Shown here in pieces: positions 1 to 7,812 of a stretch of 64,000 nucleotides of DNA. Origin of the DNA: Nannocystis sp. RBIL2 (GTDB lineage: Bacteria; Myxococcota_A; Polyangia; Nannocystales; Nannocystaceae). The stretch spans positions 1,828,001-1,892,000 of the forward strand of contig NZ_JAPNJW010000001.1 of assembly GCF_026626745.1 (NCBI RefSeq). The letters run 5' to 3'. A program made the translations under genes and the position numbers. Below the pieces are notes generated by a model that saw only the letters and a list, made by a program, of their open reading frames with translations, was not told where the DNA came from and searched no databases. Position 1 is the first letter of the stretch. Every line of letters starts with the position of its first letter.

Positions 1-546
1 CGGCTCGACGGGCACGGTGCTGCGGAACGAGAGGTGGTCGACGAGGCAGAACAGGGACGCCTCGAACAGGCTCAGGTCGCGCGGCGAGGCGAGCCCGTCC
101 AGCACTTCAGCGAGGTGATCGTCGAGCCAGCGCAGCGCGCCCTCGAAGCCCTGCCGCGCCTTCACGAAGTAGACGTTGTCGGCCGGGAGCTTGCACAGGA
201 CCGGGCCGAACACCAGCTGCACCTGCGCCGCCATGCCGTGGCGCACCAGCTCGTGGGCGTTGCGCGCGACGTCGGAGCGCAGCTCCTCGGGCCACACGAC
301 GCGCCGGCCCGGGTCGGCCAGCTCCGCGAGTGCGCGGCAGATGTTCTCGGCGCCGAACACCAGCGAGCCGCCCCTGCGCAGCGTCGGCAGCTTCAGGGCG
401 GGGTTGCCGGCGTAGACCTCGGGCCGGGCGACGGTCATGTCGTGGACCGGCACCAGCTCGAACCGGACATCGAGCTCGTGCGCGAAGATCAGCGCCAACC
501 GGGTGAAGTGAGAGCTGCTACGACCGATGATCTGCACGTCGCTCAT
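1..546 (-). CDS. glutathione S-transferase-like protein (3' end outside window)
   Basis: The reading frame starts at ATG 546 and stays open for 182 codons to the window edge, so the C-terminus is missing. The N-terminus (MSDVQIIGRSSSHFTRLALI) and the segment NPALKLPTLRRGGSLVFGAENI around residues 48-70 match the thioredoxin-fold half of the glutathione S-transferase family: a beta strand, a helix, a cis-Pro-like LPTL turn and a glutathione-contacting E(N/S) position. The following part (about residues 80-182) is helical, as in the GST C-terminal domain. GSTs conjugate glutathione or act as thiol-dependent isomerases in the cytosol; the substrate cannot be told. It is divergent from the cytochrome gene at 747 with about 200 bp between them. 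Confidence 0.75.
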   Translation of the reverse strand, partial: MSDVQIIGRSSSHFTRLALIFAHELDVRFELVPVHDMTVARPEVYAGNPALKLPTLRRGGSLVFGAENICRALAELADPGRRVVWPEELRSDVARNAHELVRHGMAAQVQLVFGPVLCKLPADNVYFVKARQGFEGALRWLDDHLAEVLDGLASPRDLSLFEASLFCLVDHLSFRSTVPVEP

Positions 547-746
547 GTCGAATCGACCCCTCGCCATGGCAATTACCACCGGGCCGCGACCGGCCACAGA
601 CACAGTTGCGGGCGCGCCGGGCCGGGGATCTGTGCACGAAGAGGCCGCCCCACCTCGGTCACCCGGGTGACGCGGGCATCCACGGCCGCGGGACGCCGAG
701 GAGCGGCGCTTCGGCGCGCGCCGGCGAGATCGGATACGATGCGGCC

Positions 747-2246
747 ATGCGTCCAGTCGCCCTCGCCGTCCTCACGCTGCTGTCCGCCTGTTCGAGCGTC
801 CCCCCGGCGGCGGGCGAGCCGGACAGCGACACCGACACCAGCACGGGCAGCAGCGGCGGTGACAGTACGAGCGAAGGCGGCCACGCCCTGTGCGACGGCG
901 GGCCCTGGCAAAGTGGGCAGCCGATCGCGGTCCCGGAGCTGCCGGCCGGCGATCCGGCCGCGGGCTACGAAGCCTTGCTCACCGAGGATTACGTCAGTTG
1001 CGGGATCCCCTGGGAGCTGTTCGGCTTCGCCGAGGACGTGCTCGGCGTCGAGGAGCCGCTGCCCGGGCGCACCGGCAAGAACGCCGAGGTCGGCCACGCC
1101 TGGAACGTCGTGACCCTCGGGGACGGCAGCGAGCTGGTCGTCTCCAACTGTCTGCAGTGCCACGCGGGTTACTTCGACGGCGAGCTGATCGTCGGCCTCG
1201 GCAAGGCCTCGGCCGACTTCACGACCTCGCTCAGCGACTTCGCCGAGCCGCTGCCCGACCTGCCCGAGACCAGCGAGGCCAACGCGGCCTTCAACAAGTT
1301 CAAGGCGCGCGCCGCGGCGCTCGGGCCCTATTCGACGATGCTGACGATCGGCGCCAACCCGGCGGTGATGTTCGCCATCATCCTGCTCTCGCACCGCGAT
1401 CCGGTCACCCTCGCGTGGAGCGACGAGCCGCGCTACGAGCTGTCCACCGAGCGGGTGATCCCGGCCGATCCGCCGCCGTGGTGGCGGGTCGGCAAGAAGG
1501 CCAGCAACTTCGCCAACGGCATGTCGCGCCGCGACCACCGCGGGACCATGGTCCTCGCGTCGTCGCTGTGCACCGACAGCGTGGAAGAGGCCGGCCCCGT
1601 GGTCGACTACTTCGCCGACATCCAGGCCTACCTCGCCTCGCTCGAGGCGCCCCGTTATCCGTTTGCGATCGACGCGGCGCTCGCGGCCGACGGCGCGGAG
1701 ATCTTCGAGTGCAACTGCGCCGGCTGTCACGGCACCTACGCCGACGACCCCAAGGCCGAGACCTACCCCAACCTGCTGATCCCGCTCGACGTGATCGGCA
1801 CCGATCCCTCGTTCGCCACCCTCTCGGCCGAAGGCGGCTTCTATCACCACCTGAAAGATTGGTTCAACGAGTCGTTCTACGGCATGTTCAGCGAGGTCGT
1901 GACCGACGACCCGACGCCCGGCTACACCGCGCCGCCGCTCGACGGCATCTGGGCGACCGCGCCGTATTTTCACAACGGCTCCGTGCCCAGCATCGCGCTC
2001 GTGCTCGACAGCACGGCGCGACCGAGCAGCTGGCGGCGCCTCGACTACGACAGCACCCACTTCGACCAGGCCGCGCTCGGCTGGCCGTGGGAGCCGGCGA
2101 CGGCCTGGTCCGAAGCGCCGGTGAGCGAGCGCAAGTTCATCTACGACACCACCGCGTTCGGCTACGGCAACGGCGGCCACACCTTCGGCGATCACCTCGA
2201 CGACGCCGAGCGCCAGGCCCTGCTCGAGTACCTCAAGACGCTCTGA
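747..2246 (+). CDS. diheme cytochrome c lipoprotein
   Basis: A 499-aa exported protein. The chosen ATG gives a clean lipoprotein signal (MRPVALAVLTLLSACSS, lipobox LSAC); the frame is open further upstream but without such a signal. A Ser/Thr/Gly/Asp-rich linker follows. Two haem-attachment motifs are visible: CLQCH in the first third and CAGCH near residue 325. The segment APYFHNGSVPS near residue 415 is typical of the diheme cytochrome c peroxidase and RoxA-like group, where it lies at the second haem. I infer a periplasmic or outer-membrane-anchored diheme cytochrome with peroxidase or oxygenase-like redox function. At about 500 aa it is longer than classical CcpA and shorter than RoxA, so the exact subfamily is open. 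It appears to be a single-gene unit. Confidence 0.85.
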   Translation: MRPVALAVLTLLSACSSVPPAAGEPDSDTDTSTGSSGGDSTSEGGHALCDGGPWQSGQPIAVPELPAGDPAAGYEALLTEDYVSCGIPWELFGFAEDVLGVEEPLPGRTGKNAEVGHAWNVVTLGDGSELVVSNCLQCHAGYFDGELIVGLGKASADFTTSLSDFAEPLPDLPETSEANAAFNKFKARAAALGPYSTMLTIGANPAVMFAIILLSHRDPVTLAWSDEPRYELSTERVIPADPPPWWRVGKKASNFANGMSRRDHRGTMVLASSLCTDSVEEAGPVVDYFADIQAYLASLEAPRYPFAIDAALAADGAEIFECNCAGCHGTYADDPKAETYPNLLIPLDVIGTDPSFATLSAEGGFYHHLKDWFNESFYGMFSEVVTDDPTPGYTAPPLDGIWATAPYFHNGSVPSIALVLDSTARPSSWRRLDYDSTHFDQAALGWPWEPATAWSEAPVSERKFIYDTTAFGYGNGGHTFGDHLDDAERQALLEYLKTL

Positions 2247-2478
2247 CTCGACGGTCCTCGTCGCGAGGCCGCGCAGCCCCGGCGCGGCTCGAGCCATTCG
2301 TCGCGCTCGCAAAATCCCGGCGAACGGACCGCCGCCGGACCGCCGCACCCGCGGCGCTCGGCGGACACCTCGCCGCAGACGCGAGGCATCGGAGCTGATG
2401 CGGACATGGCCGCTGCGCCGGCGGCTCCGCCCGCAGCGAGCGCGGACGCGCCCGTTGACGCCCCGAGCCGTTTTCATA

Positions 2479-2492
2479 TGCTTTGCAAAGCA
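2479..2492. promoter_or_regulatory. probable MarR operator (14-bp palindrome)
   Basis: TGCTTTGCAAAGCA is a perfect 14-bp palindrome ending 8 bp before the MarR start codon, and it contains the TTGC-N3-GCAA type arrangement common for MarR-family operators. Its position over the translation/transcription start suggests autorepression. Binding is inferred. Confidence 0.6.
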
Positions 2493-2500
2493 AACTATCC

Positions 2501-3127
2501 ATGCCGCGCCCCGACCCCCGCATGCAGCTCGCGCTCCAGGCCCTGGCGCTGTTCCCTCGCTTCACTCGCTGGGCGGCCACCCGGGTGCAGGGCGGCGAGC
2601 TCGGCCGGGGGTTGAGCCTGCGTCAGTTCGCAGTGTTCGCCGCCTTGCGCGCCGGCAACCGCTCGCCGAGCGAGGTCGCGGCGCGGCTCAACGTCACCCC
2701 CGCGGTCGTCACCGGCCTGGTCGACCGGCTCGAGCGTCGCGGCTACGTGCGGCGCGAGGTCTCGCCCGGCGATCGGCGGCGGTACTCGCTCCGGATCACC
2801 GAGGCCGGCGAGCGCGTCTGCGACGAGGTCCAGCAGGCGCTGGCGCAGCAGCTCGCGGCCCAATTCGCGGGCGCGAGCGCGGAGGCGCTGGCCGAGTGCA
2901 GCCGCGCCCTGATTCGCATCGAGCAGGCCGTCGCCGCGCTCGAGCGACCGCCGGCGCTCGCCACGACCCGCGAGCCGCCTGCACGACAGACCCCCGCGAA
3001 ACCTGCTCGCCCGCGCCGTTCGCCCGCGCAAGAGCCCCGCGCCGCCGCCCCCGCGAAGCCTGCCAGCCCGCGCCGTTCATCGGCGCGCGGCCAGGCCCGC
3101 AAGCCAACCCGGAGGAGAGCCTCATGA
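2501..3127 (+). CDS. MarR-family transcriptional regulator
   Basis: A 208-aa cytosolic regulator. The winged helix-turn-helix occupies roughly residues 35-110: RQFAVFAALRAGNRSPSEVA, then LNVTPAVVTGLVDRLERRGY (recognition helix), then the wing with the DRR motif (PGDRRRYSLRITEAG), all hallmarks of MarR. The last 50 residues are Ala/Pro/Arg-rich and look disordered. I prefer ATG 2501; a TTG at 2483 would start inside the palindrome. The stop overlaps the next start as ATGA, so the Coq4-like gene is translationally coupled. MarR proteins usually repress their own operon and are released by small phenolic or quinone-like ligands or by oxidation, which would fit a quinone-linked partner. Confidence 0.88.
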   Translation: MPRPDPRMQLALQALALFPRFTRWAATRVQGGELGRGLSLRQFAVFAALRAGNRSPSEVAARLNVTPAVVTGLVDRLERRGYVRREVSPGDRRRYSLRITEAGERVCDEVQQALAQQLAAQFAGASAEALAECSRALIRIEQAVAALERPPALATTREPPARQTPAKPARPRRSPAQEPRAAAPAKPASPRRSSARGQARKPTRRRAS

Positions 3128-3819
3128 ACACGACCGCCACCGTCCCGCCCACTGCCAGCAGCTTCGACCTCCCGGAGGACGCCTCGCTCCCGCGGCGCAT
3201 CGGCCTCGCGCTCCGCGCCCTACGCACGCTCCGCCACGACCCCAAGGACATCGCCGCCGGCAAGGCGCTCAACCTCAGCCTCAACCGCGACGCCCTCGCC
3301 AGGCTGCGCGAGGGGCTGGCGCGGACCGAGGACGGGCGGCGGCTGCTCGCCGAGCGCCCCCCGCTCGACGGCCGCGTGCTCGACCTGGCCGCGCTCGAGC
3401 GATTGCCGGAGGGCACCCTCGGCCGCGAGTTCGCGCGCTACTTCGGCGCCAACGGCATCACCCCGTTCGAGAACCCGTACCCGGTCCACTCCGACGTGGA
3501 GTACCTCTCCAGGCGCTACCGCGACGAGCACGACCTGGTCCACGTGCTCACCGGCTACGGCACCGACGTGCCCGGCGAGGTCGAGCTGCAGGCGTTCATC
3601 GTCGGCAACCTCGGGCTCCGGACCGCGGCCCTGATCGTCGTCTTCACGACGATCAAGGTCCTGCCGACGCTGCCGGGCATCACGGTGCGCGACTACCTGC
3701 GGCGAGTCACCGCCGCGTACCGCCGCGGCCGCGCCGCCCAGCCGCTGCTCGGGGTCCGCTACGAGCACCTGTGGGACCAGCCGGTGGAGCAGGTGCGCGC
3801 GCTGCTCGGCATCCGCTGA
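3124..3819 (+). CDS. Coq4-family protein
   Basis: A 231-aa protein with the Coq4 signature HDxxH-x11-E intact: HDLVH at residues 136-140 and Glu152, in the context DEHDLVHVLTGYGTDVPGE. In eukaryotes and some bacteria Coq4 organises ubiquinone biosynthesis and binds a metal through this motif, and a role in oxidative C1 decarboxylation of the ring has been reported. The family also has bacterial members without a known quinone role. The gene starts inside the MarR stop codon, so the two form a small operon. A rather hydrophobic segment (residues 158-175, GNLGLRTAALIVVFTTI) suits membrane association. The exact substrate is not shown by the sequence. Confidence 0.85.
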   Translation: MNTTATVPPTASSFDLPEDASLPRRIGLALRALRTLRHDPKDIAAGKALNLSLNRDALARLREGLARTEDGRRLLAERPPLDGRVLDLAALERLPEGTLGREFARYFGANGITPFENPYPVHSDVEYLSRRYRDEHDLVHVLTGYGTDVPGEVELQAFIVGNLGLRTAALIVVFTTIKVLPTLPGITVRDYLRRVTAAYRRGRAAQPLLGVRYEHLWDQPVEQVRALLGIR

Positions 3820-3864
3820 GCGCGACGCGGGCGACGGCCGCTCGCCGGGCCCGCGCTGACCTTC

Positions 3865-3949
3865 GGACATGTTCTCAGCGACACGTCCTTTTTGACATGT
3901 CATTGCATTGACAGCATGCACTTCACGACATGTCCTCGATGACATGTCC
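3865..3949. repeat. array of GACATGTC palindromes with 14-bp spacing
   Basis: Five copies of a GGACATGTCC-like palindrome have centres at 3869.5, 3883.5, 3897.5, 3930.5 and 3944.5, that is, steps of 14, 14, 33 and 14 bp. Neighbouring copies can pair as hairpins with 4-nt loops. The array lies between two convergent genes (Coq4-like and the kinase), so it may act on both 3' ends. No T-tract follows. It belongs to a family found throughout the window. Confidence 0.75.
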
Positions 3950-3972
3950 GATGAACGATGAGAACACACCCG

Positions 3973-6636
3973 TCACGGCGCGACCGCCTTCAGCGCCGCC
4001 CACGTCGCCGCCGCCTCCTCGTGCAACGCCTTCGCCCGCTCGTGGTCCGCCGGCGTGCGGGCCAGCAGCGCCCGCGCGAGCAGCGTCTGCGCCTCGGCGC
4101 GCCACAGCGGCGCCAGCAGATCGGCCCTCTCGCCCGCGTCGGCAAAGCCGGCGACCGCTCGCCCCAGCGCCTCCGCGGCCTCGGCTGGGCGGTCCAGCAG
4201 CAGCAGCGCCCGGCCGCGCAGCAGCTCGAGCTCCGCCACCTCGCCGGCGATCCACGGCGCCTCGCGGAACCGGTCGGTCCAGGTCCGCGCCTGCTCCACC
4301 TCCACCAGCGCTGCCGCGGGGCGGCCGGCGTGGACCGCGACGAACGCCCGCGCCTTGGCGCGCTGGTTCGCCTCCTGCCCTGCCGCGTCGGCCTCCGGCG
4401 CGCACGCGGGCACGCGCCCGGCGCTGGCGAGCGCCGCGGCCCGGTCGCCGCCGTATATCTGCAGATAAGCCAGGTACTGGAAGCAGAACCCGCAGGTCGT
4501 CGACGCCCCGCCGGCCACCGCCAGGAACTCCGGGCACACATTCGACAGCGTGGCGACGGCCTGGCGCAGCTCCGGCTCGAAGCGGGCGCCGAACGTCCGG
4601 CGGTCGAGCGCGAACGGGTGGCGCGGCCCGAGGTGCGCGACCAACAGCTCGTCGGCGCGGGCCAGGAGGGCGTGGCGTTCGTCGCCCGCGACGGTCACCA
4701 TCGCCGCGTTGAACATCGCGTTGGTCGACTCGATCGGGTCGGCGTGCGGCGCCGCCAGCAGCTCCTCGACCGCGCGCCGCATCGACGCCGCGGCGCCCTC
4801 GCGGTCCCGCGCCAGCAGCTGGACCACGCCGACGTTGTTGCTGGCCAGCCCCCGGGCAGCGTGCGGCTCGGGCGCACGCGCAGCCATGGCCAGGGCCAGC
4901 GGCGCCAGGCGCAGCGCCTCCGCGGTGCGGCCGCTCTGGACCCCGTCGACGTAGAGCAGGCGGGCGATCGCCTCGGCGGCCAGGTCGTCGCGCCGCGCCT
5001 CGATGGCCCGCGTCAACGCCTCGACCAGCACCGGCCGGGCCGCGGCCCAGCGCATGCGGCTGAACAGGACCCGGGCCTGGACCAGCAGCGCCTCGGCCAG
5101 GAGCGGCTCGAAGGAGATCCGGCGGGCCTGCCGGATCGCCTCTTCGGCCCGGATCAGCGCCCCGTCGAGGTCGCCCGCGTCGTGGCGCACGCGCGCCTCG
5201 ATGAGCCCCGCGCCGATCGCCGCGACGGGGCCGGCCAGCGTCGGATCTTCGGGCACCCTCGCCTCGCCCAGCACCACCGCCGGCTGGGCGCAGGCGGCGA
5301 TCGGCGGCAGGCGGGCCACGAGCTGGGCGGCGTCGATCTCTGCCTCGCCCGTCAGCAGGCGCGCCGCCGCGGCCAGCGTCTCGCGCCGGCCGTCGAGGCA
5401 GCGCATGCGCGCGTCGAGCAGCGCGCTCGACTGCTCGCCGCGGCGATGGTCGAGGCAGGCCTCGCGGTGCCCGACCAGCCACGCGCCCGCGTAGGCGTCG
5501 AGGCCCGCCAGCACCCGCGACGACGCGTCGGTGCCCGCCAGCGCGGCCGCCACGGCTTCGCGGCGCTCCGGGTTCCACGCCCCCGCCAGCGCCGCCGGGC
5601 CACCGCTGCACGGCTCGGGGCCGCTGGTCAGCGCGGCGACGAGGCCCGCCAGCAGCCCACCCGCGCCCAGCCCCGCCAACCAGCGCCGCCGCCGACGTCC
5701 GCGGTCGACCCCCAGCGCGGCGAGCAGCGCCGGCATGTCCGGGTAGCGGCGCTCGGGCTCGTAGGCCAGCCCGCGCTGCAGGGTCCGCGTCAGCTCGCCG
5801 GGCACTCCGGCGCCTCGCTCCGGCCGCAGTTGCCCGACGCGCATCGCCGCGGCGATCGCCGCCGGGCTGTCGCCCGCGAACGGCCGCGGGCCGTGCAGCG
5901 CCTCCCACAGCGCCAGGCAGAAGCTGAACTGGTCGCTGCGGGCGTCGGCAGTGCCGCCCCGGTGCTGCTCGGGGGCCATGTACGCGGGCGTCCCGAGCAG
6001 CGCCCCGGTCATGGTCAGCGGCCGCGACAGCGTCCCGCGATCGGGCTCGAGCGCGCCCGGGTTCGCCGGCTCGTCGTGCTGGCGCACCAGGCCGAAGTCC
6101 GCCACGCGCACCCGCCCGTCGGCGCCGACCAGCACGTTGTCCGGCTTGAAATCGCGATGCACGAAGCCCGCCTCGTGCGCCGCCGCCAGCCCGCGCCCGG
6201 CGTCGAGGAACACCCGCAGGACCTCCGCCAGCCCGCGCGGCTGGACCAGCCAGGTGCGCAGGTCGACCCCGCGGACCAATTCCATGGCGATGAAGATCCG
6301 GCCGTCGATCGCCCCGGTGTCGTGGATCTGCACCACGTTGGGGTGCGACAGCCGGGCCAGCGCGTGGGCCTCGCGCAGCAGGCGGCCGGGGCTGGCGGCG
6401 TGACCGTCGGCGCGCAGCAGCTTGAGCGCGACCTTGCGATCGAGGTCGGGATCGTAGGCCGCGTAAACCACCCCCATGCCGCCGGCGCCGAGCTGCCCCA
6501 GCACGTGGTAGCGGCCGAGCCGCGCCGGCAGCGGACGCGCCGCGCCGCCGGACGCGGAGGCCGGGTCCGCAGTCGCCTCGTCGCTGTCCGACCCCCGCGG
6601 GCCGGTCGCCGAGTCCAGGCTGTCGTCGCCGGTCAT
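3973..6636 (-). CDS. Ser/Thr protein kinase with C-terminal helical/TPR-like half
   Basis: An 887-aa membrane kinase. The kinase domain spans about residues 43-310: glycine loop LGAGGMGVVY (49-58), Lys72, catalytic HRDFKPDN (160-167), DFG (180-182) and APE (221-223). All catalytic residues are present. A positively charged stretch and a transmembrane segment (about 319-337, WLAGLGAGGLLAGLVAALTS) precede a 550-residue helical region with TPR-like repeats. The segment after the membrane span (CSGG..AGAWNPERREAVAAALAGT) is a recurrent one in myxobacterial kinases; the same layout occurs at 27064-30081. The gene begins 7 bp after the ADYC lipoprotein gene stops, so both are probably one transcript. 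I infer a membrane-bound signalling kinase using the helical half for partner binding; the targets are unknown. Confidence 0.93.
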   Translation of the reverse strand: MTGDDSLDSATGPRGSDSDEATADPASASGGAARPLPARLGRYHVLGQLGAGGMGVVYAAYDPDLDRKVALKLLRADGHAASPGRLLREAHALARLSHPNVVQIHDTGAIDGRIFIAMELVRGVDLRTWLVQPRGLAEVLRVFLDAGRGLAAAHEAGFVHRDFKPDNVLVGADGRVRVADFGLVRQHDEPANPGALEPDRGTLSRPLTMTGALLGTPAYMAPEQHRGGTADARSDQFSFCLALWEALHGPRPFAGDSPAAIAAAMRVGQLRPERGAGVPGELTRTLQRGLAYEPERRYPDMPALLAALGVDRGRRRRRWLAGLGAGGLLAGLVAALTSGPEPCSGGPAALAGAWNPERREAVAAALAGTDASSRVLAGLDAYAGAWLVGHREACLDHRRGEQSSALLDARMRCLDGRRETLAAAARLLTGEAEIDAAQLVARLPPIAACAQPAVVLGEARVPEDPTLAGPVAAIGAGLIEARVRHDAGDLDGALIRAEEAIRQARRISFEPLLAEALLVQARVLFSRMRWAAARPVLVEALTRAIEARRDDLAAEAIARLLYVDGVQSGRTAEALRLAPLALAMAARAPEPHAARGLASNNVGVVQLLARDREGAAASMRRAVEELLAAPHADPIESTNAMFNAAMVTVAGDERHALLARADELLVAHLGPRHPFALDRRTFGARFEPELRQAVATLSNVCPEFLAVAGGASTTCGFCFQYLAYLQIYGGDRAAALASAGRVPACAPEADAAGQEANQRAKARAFVAVHAGRPAAALVEVEQARTWTDRFREAPWIAGEVAELELLRGRALLLLDRPAEAAEALGRAVAGFADAGERADLLAPLWRAEAQTLLARALLARTPADHERAKALHEEAAATWAALKAVAP

Positions 6637-6643
6637 GAACGAA

Positions 6644-7627
6644 TCACATCACCTTCCAGGTGATCCATTCGTACGGGACGCTGGCCCAATCGATGTCAAG
6701 GCAGCGAGGAATACCGGGGCAATCGAGGTCGACCTTCTCGATAGTGGCGAGCCGCGGGTTTTGCACGCAGATCGCCCCGAACTCGTCCCACACGGCCTCG
6801 ATGTGGAGGGGGTTCATGACCGCGTCGGGCGTGACCGTGCCCGCCGCGTTCTCCCAGTAGATATTCCAATCCTGGACGGTGAAGCTCTGGCCGGTGCCGC
6901 AGTAATCGGCGGTGATCATCTTGAGCGTCGCGTCCTGCTGCGCGCGCGTGGCTGGGGCGGACGTGAGGGGGAAGATCTGGCCCTGCTCGTAGCCGAAGGC
7001 CTTGGCCTTGAAGGCCGCCTGGTCTTTACAGGCGAAGGTCACCCACTCGTCTTCGATCAGGTCGACCTCCTTGTTCTCCCGGTCGTAGGTCTCGCCGCGG
7101 ATGACCGTGAGGACGGGCGTCGACGGCTGGTTCCAGAAGGTCGGGCACACGTTCTTCGTCGTGGCGTCGTCGGGGTCGACGAACCAGATCGCGTAAGTCG
7201 TGAACGGCCGGCCCTCGTCGGCCGACGACGGCTCGTCGTCGTTGTAGACGAGGATCGTGCCCTCCACCTCGTCGCCGTCTTTCTCGAGCACGAGTTTCCA
7301 GCCGACCAGGTCCTCGCCGCCGGCCAGCACCTGCGTCGTGTCGCCCTTGTAGACCACCAGCTCGCCGCGGATGTCGGTGTTGAGCGGGTAGATGTCGCTC
7401 TCCAGCGGGTCGCGCAGGCCCACCAGGCTCACGCCCGCGGAGTTCGGCACGCCGGCGAGCGACAGCTCCGGGAACGGCGCGTCGTTGATCTCCGGCGAGT
7501 TGTAGCCGCACGTCCCGCAGGTCTCGCGGAACTCCAGCTCGTCGCCCTCCGGCGCCGAGGTGCAGGCGGGGGTCACGGCGAGGACGACGACACAGAGGGG
7601 CATGAGGCGGGCGAAACGGAAAGACAT
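6644..7627 (-). CDS. ADYC-domain lipoprotein
   Basis: A 327-aa exported protein with a lipoprotein signal (MSFRFARLMPLCVVVLAVTPACTS, lipobox TPAC). The C-terminal half carries the ADYC motif (ITADYCGTGQSFTVQDW) that names a family largely restricted to myxobacteria, of unknown function. Several cysteine pairs (CGTCG, VCPTFW, FACKD, DYCG, CVQN, CPGIPRC) suggest disulfides in the periplasm or at the surface. It is the first gene of a two-gene unit with the Ser/Thr kinase 7 bp downstream, so it could be a sensory or surface partner of that kinase; this is inference from position. It is divergent from the FHA/sigma-54 activator at 7813. Confidence 0.85.
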   Translation of the reverse strand: MSFRFARLMPLCVVVLAVTPACTSAPEGDELEFRETCGTCGYNSPEINDAPFPELSLAGVPNSAGVSLVGLRDPLESDIYPLNTDIRGELVVYKGDTTQVLAGGEDLVGWKLVLEKDGDEVEGTILVYNDDEPSSADEGRPFTTYAIWFVDPDDATTKNVCPTFWNQPSTPVLTVIRGETYDRENKEVDLIEDEWVTFACKDQAAFKAKAFGYEQGQIFPLTSAPATRAQQDATLKMITADYCGTGQSFTVQDWNIYWENAAGTVTPDAVMNPLHIEAVWDEFGAICVQNPRLATIEKVDLDCPGIPRCLDIDWASVPYEWITWKVM

Positions 7628-7812
7628 GATCGTGGTACTCCGAGAAGGGTAAGAGGCGGCCGGAATGCGCCGCCGGTGAGCTGTGTGGTCACTCCCTCAG
7701 CAACGGACATGCCGCGAATTTCCCCAAGGATCGCAAGGCCCCAGGCGCGCTGACACCAGGTTTTTCTCGGCTTGCCCGGGTGCGGCCGCATGGGACACCA
7801 TCGAGCCGCCCC

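Noticed and set aside
573..2477. 634-codon minus-strand frame opposite the diheme cytochrome
   Set aside because: The plus strand encodes two haem motifs and a lipoprotein signal; the antisense product is Arg/Val/Gly-rich and featureless.
7628..7812. Possible sigma-54 promoter for the activator or the ADYC gene
   Set aside because: No convincing TGGC-N8-TGC pair was found in the divergent region.
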